Source: Thaumasiovibrio subtropicus (lineage in GTDB: Bacteria > Pseudomonadota > Gammaproteobacteria > Enterobacterales > Vibrionaceae). From it: a stretch of 64,000 bases of DNA. Made by a program: the position numbers and the translations under genes. Location: assembly GCF_019703835.1 (NCBI RefSeq), contig NZ_AP023054.1, positions 2,231,580-2,295,579 on the forward strand, written 5' to 3'. Below the pieces are notes generated by a model that had not been told where the DNA came from, made no database searches, and saw only the letters and a program-made list of their open reading frames with translations. This document shows, one piece after another, positions 55,458-63,645 of the stretch (within the stretch, counting starts at the first letter, position 1; the number at the start of each line of letters is the position of its first letter).

Positions 55458-57299
55458 TTGAGTAACGCAATTTTCCACCGCGCTCGACATCTTCTGTATT
55501 TCATGTGGCATCGTTTAAAAAGCAGTGGCTTACAGATGCTAACAAGCTTTCTCTTTGTGCGTGCGACGCTCTTCATTCTGTTTGTCCCACTCGATATTTG
55601 GATAACCTCAAAACTCATGCAGTTTCATGGCGTGACCGCACTAGCGAATCAAGAGCTACTCAGTTTCTTCCTCGCGCCAGCTGGCTTTTTGTTGATGCTT
55701 TGGTTTGTTACTCAAATCAGTTTTGCTTTTTTCGTAGAACATGCCGCTATCAGTATTCTATTGGCGCAACACGATATCGGTAAGCGCTCCATCCTCGATA
55801 CGTTCGGGCTCATTGTGCAACGCAGTTGGCGCGTGTCAAAAGTCGTGCTGGCACAATCAATCGGTATTAGCCTGCTGCTTGCCTCATTATTGTGGTGTGG
55901 GCGTTGGATCTATGGACTCATGCTCAGTGATTGGGATATTAACTACTATCTGAACCATCAAATGAGCTCGCTGTGGTTCGCGCTCGGCACACTGCTCCTC
56001 ATTACCTTGCCTCTGGTGTTGCTTGTCTTGCGCTACTGGGCAAGCTGGTGGCTGGCTTTGCCCCTGAGCCTTTTCCAAAATTGCTCGCAATGGCAACTGT
56101 TCAAGCAAGCACGACAGCTCAGTCAGGGGATCTATCGGCTAATTTTGCTTGGCCACGTTTTCTGGCTATTTGTCCGTGTAGTGATTGCAGCCACCTTCGC
56201 GACCAGCTTGCTGCTGTTACTCGATCCTCTGTTGCTCTGGGCAACATCTGACCCCGATCCCTACCCTTGGCTTATTGCGTCGAGCTTTTTGCTGATTGGC
56301 GTTGTTCTTCTGTTGAGCTTTGTTGACCGTTTTATATACGCGAGTTGCCAGTACTATTTACTGCGCCTACAAACCAAGCGCCTCAAGCTCGTCAGTGAAC
56401 AAGCACGCACCATCGGCCTTCAACAAACCACGCAGCGTCGCACTCTCGTGAGTAGCGCGATGGTATTGCTCATCTCATTCGCCGCATTTACTGGATATCA
56501 AGATATACGACATTTTATCGCCCATCTACAAACGGATACCTCTGGCTATATCACGGCGCATCGCGCTGGCGGGTTTGCGCATCCGGAAAACAGTGAAGCA
56601 GGAGTGCAACACGCGATTGAGCTTGGGGTAAGAAGCACAGAAATTGATGTACAGATCACTCTCGATGGACACATTGTCGTCTTCCACGATCGCGATCTTG
56701 GCCGAATGATTGGCGACCCCATGGTGGTTGAAATGTCACGCTATGAGGATATCGTCAGCGCCTATCAAGCAGTCGGTCAAACACCCCCGCCACTATTGAT
56801 TGATCTCCTCGACAAATACGCAAGCGAGATTGAGTTCAATATCGAGTTAAAACGCTACAACCAAAGCATGGATCTCGCTATCGAGATTGCAAAGTTGCTC
56901 ACTCACTATCAACACCCCATGGTCGTCTCGAGCTTGGATGTCGCCTTACTCGCGCGTGTTATGACGGAACTGGAAGACCGTCGCCCCTCGCAGCTCAGGT
57001 ATGCACTAATCTATGCGGCCAGTATGGGCGAATCTGCACTTGAACGTGAAGTTGATATGTTGATGGTCAGTGATCAATGGTTAAATGCCTGGCGAATAAT
57101 CGAGATTCAGCAACGCGAGCAGGAAGTGTTGGTTTGGACTATCAATACCACAGCGAGTATGGAGCGCCTTTTTCTGCTTGGCGTAGATGGCATCATTACC
57201 GATGAGCCTCAGCTTGCCATTGAAACAAGAGCGACAATCGATGAAATGGAGTTTTCTCAGCGAGCAATGCTCACATTACGTTATTGGTTATCGCTGTAA
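55458..57299 (+). CDS. Membrane-bound glycerophosphodiester phosphodiesterase
   Basis: This 613-residue protein has an N-terminal membrane region with seven or eight helices (residues 25-345) and a C-terminal GDPD domain (about 358-595). Catalytic features are ITAHRAGGFAHPENS (His, Arg), STEIDVQITLDGHIVVFHDRDLGRM (Glu, Asp, His) and FNIELKRYN. It should split glycerophosphodiesters or lipid head groups at the membrane face. The first codon is TTG at 55458, with only a weak ribosome site; an ATG at 55503 is an alternative. Confidence 0.88.
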   Translation: MSNAIFHRARHLLYFMWHRLKSSGLQMLTSFLFVRATLFILFVPLDIWITSKLMQFHGVTALANQELLSFFLAPAGFLLMLWFVTQISFAFFVEHAAISILLAQHDIGKRSILDTFGLIVQRSWRVSKVVLAQSIGISLLLASLLWCGRWIYGLMLSDWDINYYLNHQMSSLWFALGTLLLITLPLVLLVLRYWASWWLALPLSLFQNCSQWQLFKQARQLSQGIYRLILLGHVFWLFVRVVIAATFATSLLLLLDPLLLWATSDPDPYPWLIASSFLLIGVVLLLSFVDRFIYASCQYYLLRLQTKRLKLVSEQARTIGLQQTTQRRTLVSSAMVLLISFAAFTGYQDIRHFIAHLQTDTSGYITAHRAGGFAHPENSEAGVQHAIELGVRSTEIDVQITLDGHIVVFHDRDLGRMIGDPMVVEMSRYEDIVSAYQAVGQTPPPLLIDLLDKYASEIEFNIELKRYNQSMDLAIEIAKLLTHYQHPMVVSSLDVALLARVMTELEDRRPSQLRYALIYAASMGESALEREVDMLMVSDQWLNAWRIIEIQQREQEVLVWTINTTASMERLFLLGVDGIITDEPQLAIETRATIDEMEFSQRAMLTLRYWLSL

Positions 57300-57455
57300 C
57301 TCAACTAGCAGCAAACTTGAGTTTGGGGGAAGCACTCCCCCATTTAACAACAAGTAGAATAACATTTGAATGAATATGCTCTAACCAGCCCAAGACGCAC
57401 AGCGCTAAGTGAGCTCTCTCAGCTAGCCATCTGTTCGTTTAGTGTGTCTCAGTTA

Positions 57456-58154
57456 TTAGTTAATAAAATCGAGCGTCAACAATAAGCGCATATCACCATC
57501 ATTCACTGCTGGCGATCGATGAACAAGTCCAGCGCTCTCATTGCCTTCCCAAAGTTCACCTTTCAGCAACGCAACATCGCCTGCGGTCAACTGTTGAATA
57601 TCTTTCGCATTGGCATAGAGACCAGACTCGCTATCTATCTTACCGATGGCTCCGAGTTGCGAGCGATCGACATGACTGTGAGGTAGCCATTCTGTTGCTA
57701 TACCTTGAAACGTCGTCACTAATCGACAAGGCACTTTATCAACGTGAAAGCGCGGGCACATCGCCTGACTCAACACTGTCAATCGCAAGCCCACTCTTTT
57801 AAGCTCAAAGAGACAACAGAACATATCGACCAACTCGGCAATACTTGCACTCAGTTCACTATAGGCTGCCGATTTTAGTGCCTCTTGAACACTCGCATGC
57901 GCACTTTGTGGTGAAACGGTCATTGAGGTTTGAAACGTTGGATAGGCAGCAATAAAGTCACTCACCTGACGCTGCAATGAATCGGAAAGATCGCGATGCC
58001 AAATCGCAATATTCGCATCATCTTCATAAATATCACACAACACCGCAGGCTCATCTCCTTGCACGGCACGGCGATGTTTCTTTTGCTCCTGTTGAATCTG
58101 AGGTTGCTCTGCAGCATTTTGCTGAGTTGATTGGGATAATCCTTCAGTCATCAT
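57456..58154 (-). CDS. DUF1826 domain protein
   Basis: This 232-residue protein carries the DUF1826 pattern in its second half (MCPRFHVDKVPCRLVTTFQGIATEWLP and LKGELWEGNESAGLVHRSPAV), with His, Asp and Cys residues that could bind metal. The family is uncharacterised; in many proteobacteria it is found with COG0523 zinc GTPases or Zur-controlled genes. A Zur-like box lies about 55 bases upstream, which supports a role in zinc shortage. The first 35 residues are Gln-rich and poorly conserved. Confidence 0.8.
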   Translation of the reverse strand: MMTEGLSQSTQQNAAEQPQIQQEQKKHRRAVQGDEPAVLCDIYEDDANIAIWHRDLSDSLQRQVSDFIAAYPTFQTSMTVSPQSAHASVQEALKSAAYSELSASIAELVDMFCCLFELKRVGLRLTVLSQAMCPRFHVDKVPCRLVTTFQGIATEWLPHSHVDRSQLGAIGKIDSESGLYANAKDIQQLTAGDVALLKGELWEGNESAGLVHRSPAVNDGDMRLLLTLDFIN

Positions 58155-58207
58155 TGGATTGTTACCATTTAAAGCTTGTGTTAACGAAACGTGAAAATCA
58201 CACTATC

Positions 58208-58220
58208 GTTACAATATAAC
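58208..58220. promoter_or_regulatory. Zur-like box upstream of the DUF1826 gene
   Basis: GTTACAATATAAC closely resembles the proteobacterial Zur site core (GTTATANTATAAC) with two changes. It lies in the promoter region of the minus-strand DUF1826 gene. Confidence 0.6.
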
Positions 58221-58261
58221 ATCACAATTGTGAAAAGCGCCACGCCGCAGGGCAAATTCCT

Positions 58262-58792
58262 TCATTGCGCTCTAATGCTATAGAGATTGTTATCAGCGCC
58301 ATACAAGACTTGTGTGCCTTCAAATGCAAAACCTAAGCGCTTCAGCAGTGCGTTGGAGGCGATATTGTCTGGGAGTGTAACCGCAAGAATAGTTTCTAGA
58401 TGATACGCTTGTTTGGAATGTTCAATCACAGCCAATGCTGCCTCACGCGCAAAGCCTTGCCGACGAAATTCAGGTAAAAAAGCATAGCCCAAGTCTGGAT
58501 GCGGCAGCTCAGATCGCAAAACGAGCCCACACATACCTATCACTGTATTGGATGACTTTAATACCACGGCATTCAAACCATAACCCACTTTCGTATACGC
58601 TTGGAGCGGCCCATTTCGCAAATAGTCTCGCGCCGCTTCCAAGTCCCGCACCTTCTTGTCAACGATGTATTGAATAAATGCGGGATCATTTAACTGCGTG
58701 AGGATGTAACTCGCATCGTTCAAGTCAAAATGCCTCACGACGAGTCGTTCTGTTTCTGCAATAGTTACTGTTTGTTCTTTCATCTTACTCAC
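58262..58792 (-). CDS. GNAT acetyltransferase, RimJ/RimL-like
   Basis: This 176-residue protein has the RimJ/RimL arrangement: an N-terminal TERLVVRHFDLNDASYIL, the acetyl-CoA loop in LGYAFLPEFRRQGFAREAALAVI and the final SNALLKRLGFAFEG. It probably acetylates an amino group on a protein or small molecule. The start is either GTG at 58792 or ATG at 58783. Confidence 0.87.
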   Translation of the reverse strand: MSKMKEQTVTIAETERLVVRHFDLNDASYILTQLNDPAFIQYIVDKKVRDLEAARDYLRNGPLQAYTKVGYGLNAVVLKSSNTVIGMCGLVLRSELPHPDLGYAFLPEFRRQGFAREAALAVIEHSKQAYHLETILAVTLPDNIASNALLKRLGFAFEGTQVLYGADNNLYSIRAQ

Positions 58793-59336
58793 TTAGACTT
58801 TCAGTGAATTCCATTGAAAAGCAATATGTTATATTAACTTTATTATCAGTTTAGTCTGTGAAGAAGTGTTAGCATACGCATTGAGGCAAAACAGTTTCAA
58901 GCAGAAGAGTGCTACTCACTGATGACAGATTTCGCATAGCAAAGCAGCATTGTTCTTAACTAAAGAAAGAGAAAAGCAAGGATAGATATCTCAATTACTC
59001 ATTCTACGCCGTTGCTTATCGTGCTAACACCACCACACAAGTTGTTAGCATACCGACACAGAAAAAACATGCAGAGAAATTTATAAACAGACACTCACAC
59101 CCCTTAACAACTTTAGGAGCATGGCCGACTATCACTCGGGAATGAAACTCTTAAAAAATTAAAAATCATGATAATAACATTATCAATAAAAACAATACTA
59201 AAGTCATACAGAAACAATACTAAAATCATGCATAAACATATAGATAATCAAGAAAATATAGATCACAATATTCGTAAAAACACATATCAAATAGAAAGAC
59301 AAATATTATAATCACCTCAAACAACTTGGAGGAAAC
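58793..59336. other. A+T-rich intergenic region at the left side of the island
   Basis: No gene or RNA is recognised here. The last 200 bases are strongly A+T-rich and contain a short tandem repeat. The composition change begins here and lasts to about 62.3 kb, which suggests imported DNA probably silenced by H-NS-type proteins. Confidence 0.55.
59192..59235. repeat. 22-bp direct tandem repeat, two copies
   Basis: Two adjacent units start ACAATACTAAA at 59192 and 59214 and differ at three positions. They lie about 100 bases before the first island gene and could be part of its control region. Confidence 0.6.
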
Positions 59337-60833
59337 ATGAATAAAAAATTCTTGTTAAGCTGCTTAATATTATCTTTTTCAGTAAACGCCGGATTTGATC
59401 AAATCATTTCAGATATCAATGCTGACTCACCACTATCATTAGAAAACTCAATAGGGAAATCCGTTAGCTTTCTTTCTGGAAAAATCTACTCTAGCTGCCT
59501 GGATTACGCGCCAAGTGGAGAGCTCATTATCGTCGATCAGTCCGGGTTAGAAAGTGAAGTTTTTATTGACATTATTCATGAGAGCTTTTCTTCTACTGAG
59601 TTCAAGAATAGACACTCAAACTTTAACGCTTCCGTTTCTACAGTTAAATTTTCACCCACATATAACAAAATGAGCACCTTAGTAAGTGAAGTTACTAATA
59701 AAAATGAAAGAACTAACCTCATACTTAGCATAAGTAACACTGGTTACATTAAGAGGTTAAAAGGTGATCCAGTACCAAAAATTTTAGATAGGCATGAGCA
59801 AGTACTCCTTCCCCAAACAGACGAATCAAAGAGAGAGTTTAGGGAAAACTGTTATGATGGGTATATACATCGGGTCGTCGGAGGAAAGTCCTTATTTGTC
59901 ACAATCAGTTTAGAATCTGAAAGCATGACTTTGTCAGAAAGACAAGAAAAAACAAGGGGATTGCAAGGTGCACTTAAAAGGTTCACAGGTTCAAAAGACA
60001 GGGCTATCATAGAAGAGATAAAAGAAGAAACTTCTGGCATGAGGTTGGTCATCAAAGAAGTAATATCAGGTAAAGAGCAAGATGACATCATTGTTTCTAG
60101 TATTGATGAACTCGTTGAGTTAATTGAATACTTTGAAGACCCTTCCACGGATGATTTAACCGTTGTTAGCTATGACGTCAGTACATATCCTCCCGTTGGT
60201 AGCTGGGAACAGAGTAAAAGCAAGTTTTATCTAGATGTTAGTGATAAGGTTGAAAAAGTATACAGCTGGCAATACTTTTATGAAGATATATACTCTCCCC
60301 GTTGCCTTTCGAGCAACAGTATAGACAGTGATCTAGAAGCTATTTGTAATACTACTGAAATAGCGATAAAAAAACATGTTGAGTTTTGTTCAAGCAATGA
60401 TATGAATGACTGGGTAAGTTGCTATGCACCAAATCAAAACGAATGCCTCCTAGAGTCTGGACAGAACTGCGATCACCTAAAGCACTTTGATGTTCCTGAA
60501 GCGCCCGTTCATGAGCCTGAATGGCACACAATATATTCAGGTCCAGCGACAACCAATCGAATTAACATTGAGAATGTACCTTTTAATATTAGAATAAATG
60601 GTAACGAGCTTTACCAAGATTTACTCATTGAAGAAAGTGGAACAGCATCCTGCCAAGGTGGTTCAGCAACAATTGAAGCGTCCTGCACTGTGCAAGTAAC
60701 TCCTTCTAACACTACCGGATCCAGCTACGTCCAAGGCTGCTTTTCCAGAGTTACTGGGCCACAAAGTAGTCAATGTAATCCGATTACCGTTACTGCTGAT
60801 GGTCAAATTCACACAGTCGAAGCTTATTACTAA
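59337..60833 (+). CDS. Secreted protein of unknown function, first island paralogue
   Basis: This 498-residue protein has a signal peptide (residues 1-18, ending SVNAG) and many Cys residues that suggest disulphides. Its order of features is shared with the next gene: an N-terminal SVSFLSGKIYSSCLDY, a central FRENCYDGYIHRVVGGKSLFVTISL, a Cys-rich hinge (about 340-385) and a C-terminal beta domain (TASCQGGSATIEASCTV). The central F-x-x-x-C-x-D-G-[FY]-I-x(3)-[IV]-G-G pattern and its surroundings recall the GTHY-GG region of MACPF pore-forming proteins, but this is only a resemblance. TTGGAGG gives a good ribosome site. Codon use is A+T-rich, unlike the neighbours. Confidence 0.75.
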   Translation: MNKKFLLSCLILSFSVNAGFDQIISDINADSPLSLENSIGKSVSFLSGKIYSSCLDYAPSGELIIVDQSGLESEVFIDIIHESFSSTEFKNRHSNFNASVSTVKFSPTYNKMSTLVSEVTNKNERTNLILSISNTGYIKRLKGDPVPKILDRHEQVLLPQTDESKREFRENCYDGYIHRVVGGKSLFVTISLESESMTLSERQEKTRGLQGALKRFTGSKDRAIIEEIKEETSGMRLVIKEVISGKEQDDIIVSSIDELVELIEYFEDPSTDDLTVVSYDVSTYPPVGSWEQSKSKFYLDVSDKVEKVYSWQYFYEDIYSPRCLSSNSIDSDLEAICNTTEIAIKKHVEFCSSNDMNDWVSCYAPNQNECLLESGQNCDHLKHFDVPEAPVHEPEWHTIYSGPATTNRINIENVPFNIRINGNELYQDLLIEESGTASCQGGSATIEASCTVQVTPSNTTGSSYVQGCFSRVTGPQSSQCNPITVTADGQIHTVEAYY

Positions 60834-60847
60834 GGTGGAGAAGAAAA

Positions 60848-62275
60848 ATGAAATTACTACCTCTAATGTTAACAATAACCATGGGGCTCTCTCCTCAAGT
60901 ACTCGCTAATGACTCTTACAGTTTCGACTATTTGGGCAATGATGTAGGCATGTCTGTTAACCTGCTATCCGGAGAGCTGAAGCCATCTTGTTTTGATTCT
61001 ACATCTTTTAGGGTCTCGTCGATAAATACCGGTTTACCTGTAACAGAAAAGTCATTCACATACGTCGAAGACAAAAAAAGTGCTGAACGTTTTTTTCAAG
61101 ACAACAGTGATGTAGCTATTGGAATTCCAAAGCTGAGTGCTAAGAGAATCAAGAGCTTGATGTACAATATCCACGAAGAAGAAGTAAATAAATATCTTCT
61201 ATTTAACTACACACGACTAGCAAAAAATTACATTATTGACCAAAATACTGCAGAGCTAAATCCAAAGTACGTATCTCTTCTCAATAATGAAGATGAGACA
61301 ATTAAGCACAACTTCAGAGATGAGTGTGGTGACGGGTTTATTAATCAAGTCATTGGAGGAAAAGCACTAAATCTAGCAATAAAGTATGACTCATATGGAT
61401 TAACCTATACAGAAGAACAAAATCTCCGTACAGAAATGTCGTCAGCATTTAACAATTTACTTAGCATTAATGGCGACGATACCGAGATAAGGCAACTCAA
61501 GCAAAAGTGGGGAAGTCAACGATTTACCTTAGTAGCGCAAGCTCTAGGTAGCGAATTATATGTAAGCGAGCTGTCTATTGATAATATAAAAGGTGTGTTT
61601 GACTCTTTCTTAAGAAGCGACAATGATCGATTTACAGCTTTTAAATATGATACAAGAAAATATTCTCAGCTAGCCGACCATAACTCTAGTATGTTTATCG
61701 ATATTTATAATAAAGATAAAGAGATTTTAGAGTGGGATGAATTTATTTCCTCTGAGTTCAACTCGAAGTGTGAACCCACCACTACAGACGACACGATATG
61801 CAGGTTGACTTACGACACATACTTAACCCAGAGTCAAATATGTTCAGATTCGAATCTCTGGGGCGATTGTAAATCTCCTATTGATGCTTCATGTATGATG
61901 ACAGACCCTTACACCGAGCAAACTTACAGATGTGATGTGCTAACTGATTATGATGTACCGGACCTACCTGACGTAGGGCCAATTTGGCGAGAGCTTTACA
62001 ATGGGGCACCGACAGTAGAGCGTATAGACGTTGATTCAGATCATGACGATATCGCCATAAACGGTGTCATCCGCAGAGCAAATTATATAGTTACAGAAAC
62101 TGGTTACTTACAATGCCCTGGAGGACAGTTTCCCGTATCGGCCTCTTGTGAGGTAATTGTCGAGGATGGACACGTAAAAGGGTGCTACAAAGAAGAGTAT
62201 TTCGGAAGTGGATCTCAATGTTCAACTATCTTGAAAGTTGATGGAAGAATATCTCTCTTAGAAGGACTCAACTAA
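60848..62275 (+). CDS. Secreted protein of unknown function, second island paralogue
   Basis: This 475-residue protein has a signal peptide (residues 1-20, ending VLAND) and is a distant paralogue of the preceding protein. Shared blocks are GMSVNLLSGELKPSCF, a segment NTAELNPKYVSLL ahead of FRDECGDGFINQVIGGKALNLAIKY, YDTRKYSQLAD, and a C-terminal beta domain with YLQCPGGQFPVSASCEV. The middle region fits the MACPF-like pattern better than in the first copy. GGTGGAG precedes the ATG, 14 bases after the first gene, so they form an operon. The function is unknown; a two-component secreted toxin or surface protein is a guess. Confidence 0.75.
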   Translation: MKLLPLMLTITMGLSPQVLANDSYSFDYLGNDVGMSVNLLSGELKPSCFDSTSFRVSSINTGLPVTEKSFTYVEDKKSAERFFQDNSDVAIGIPKLSAKRIKSLMYNIHEEEVNKYLLFNYTRLAKNYIIDQNTAELNPKYVSLLNNEDETIKHNFRDECGDGFINQVIGGKALNLAIKYDSYGLTYTEEQNLRTEMSSAFNNLLSINGDDTEIRQLKQKWGSQRFTLVAQALGSELYVSELSIDNIKGVFDSFLRSDNDRFTAFKYDTRKYSQLADHNSSMFIDIYNKDKEILEWDEFISSEFNSKCEPTTTDDTICRLTYDTYLTQSQICSDSNLWGDCKSPIDASCMMTDPYTEQTYRCDVLTDYDVPDLPDVGPIWRELYNGAPTVERIDVDSDHDDIAINGVIRRANYIVTETGYLQCPGGQFPVSASCEVIVEDGHVKGCYKEEYFGSGSQCSTILKVDGRISLLEGLN

Positions 62276-62296
62276 ACCTTTGTTTACCAGAATCCA

Positions 62297-63644
62297 ATCG
62301 AGTAGGAGGAGGCCTCACGGCCTCCGTCCTCTCACACCACCGTACAAGCGTGGGTCGCATACGGCGGTTCCGAATATATTTTCAGTGACTCATACCCGTC
62401 TCGTAACGAGTATAATTCCATCTCATTGAACCATTTAACTGGCATGGCGTGATTCAACTGGGGCGTTAACGCCAGATGCCACCAACCTTTATCTGACATC
62501 GCTAGCTTCCACGCATTGCGCTCTGTTACACCTTGTCGCTGTAACCATGTCGCTATACTGTATCTGCGTTTGCGCTGCTTCAGTCGGTAGCATCTTAATC
62601 GACGTCGTATCCATTCGTCTAAACGCTGCATCGCGCTCTTACGTATGGCGAGCTTGAAGTAGTGCTGCCAACCTCGTAGGTATTGGGTTAACTCGGTGAT
62701 TATTACCGATAACTCTCGACCTCGATTTCGCTTCGTTATTCTCCGCACTCGCTTCTTCATTTGAGCTTGTGCCGATTTCGATATCAGGATTGCTTCATCT
62801 CTCTTGAAGCTATGGCCTAGGTAAGCTCGCTCTGTCACTCTTGTCGCGGCACTTTTCTCACGATTTACCGTGAGCTTTAGCTTCTGCTCCAAGAACTCCG
62901 TTATCGACGCTTTGACTCGATGGGCGGCTTCCTCACTACGAACGTAGATTTGGCAGTCGTCTGCATATCGACAGAACTTATGCCCCCTTCGCTCTAACTC
63001 TTTATCCAGTTCATCTAATACGATATTAGAAAGTAACGGAGATAATGGCCCGCCCTGTGGCGTTCCTCGTTGTCTCTGTTCAACTATCCCATTTCGCATT
63101 AAGCCTGCCTGTAGATATGCCCTGATTAGCTTTAACACTCGCTTATCATCAATGTCCTGCGATAGTCTGTACATCAGCCTATCGTGGTTCACTGTGTCGA
63201 AGTATTTCGCTAAGTCGATATCTACAACATAACCTCGACCATCCCTGATATAGCGACTTGCCGCTGCTAACGCATCATGCGCACTGCGGTTCGGCCTGAA
63301 CCCATAACTACTGGCGGAGAACTTAGGCTCATAGATATCAGTCAGCACCGATGTCATTGCCTGTTGAACAACCCTATCAAGCACCGTGGGGATGCCTAGT
63401 TGCCTTACACCACCATTAGGTTTAGGGATTTCTACACCAAGGACTGGTTGAGGTTGGTAGCTTCCGTCCAGAAGACTCTGCCGGAGCGCTTGCCCATTTG
63501 AAGCTTGTCGAAGTTTTGAGATGGTCGCTGTGATATCGAGCCTGTCGACACCTGCGCACCCCTTGTTCTTCTTCACGCGTCGAAGAGCATGGTTCAGATT
63601 CGCTGAGGCGCTGATTTGTTCCATCAGCGGAGTTGGGGTCACCA
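62297..63644 (-). mobile_element. Group II intron, 5' side interrupted
   Basis: On the minus strand the 3' end of the intron is visible: a domain V-like hairpin (plus-strand 62337-62372, ACCGCCGTA pairing with TACGGTGGT), then a domain VI-like hairpin and an end at CCTACTCGAT near 62297. The reverse transcriptase gene fills the middle. The 5' ribozyme domains should lie beyond 63645, but an IS3-type element begins there. The arrangement with no endonuclease domain and the stop codon inside the 3' ribozyme part fits class C introns. Confidence 0.75.
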
Positions 63645-63645
63645 T
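62332..63645 (-). CDS. ltrA: Group II intron reverse transcriptase/maturase
   Basis: This 437-residue protein has all reverse transcriptase blocks: KNKGCAGVDRLD, IPKPNGGVRQLGIPTVLDRVVQQA, YGFRPNRSAHDAL, DIDLAKYFDTVNHDRL, RGTPQGGPLSPLLSNIVLDELD and CRYADDCQIYV with the catalytic Asp pair. A maturase (X) domain with LTQYLRGWQHYF follows, and there is no HNH endonuclease. It helps splicing and retrohoming. The reading frame is open for 16 more codons upstream, but those come from the end of the IS element, so the natural start is probably altered. Confidence 0.92.
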   Translation of the reverse strand: MVTPTPLMEQISASANLNHALRRVKKNKGCAGVDRLDITATISKLRQASNGQALRQSLLDGSYQPQPVLGVEIPKPNGGVRQLGIPTVLDRVVQQAMTSVLTDIYEPKFSASSYGFRPNRSAHDALAAASRYIRDGRGYVVDIDLAKYFDTVNHDRLMYRLSQDIDDKRVLKLIRAYLQAGLMRNGIVEQRQRGTPQGGPLSPLLSNIVLDELDKELERRGHKFCRYADDCQIYVRSEEAAHRVKASITEFLEQKLKLTVNREKSAATRVTERAYLGHSFKRDEAILISKSAQAQMKKRVRRITKRNRGRELSVIITELTQYLRGWQHYFKLAIRKSAMQRLDEWIRRRLRCYRLKQRKRRYSIATWLQRQGVTERNAWKLAMSDKGWWHLALTPQLNHAMPVKWFNEMELYSLRDGYESLKIYSEPPYATHACTVV

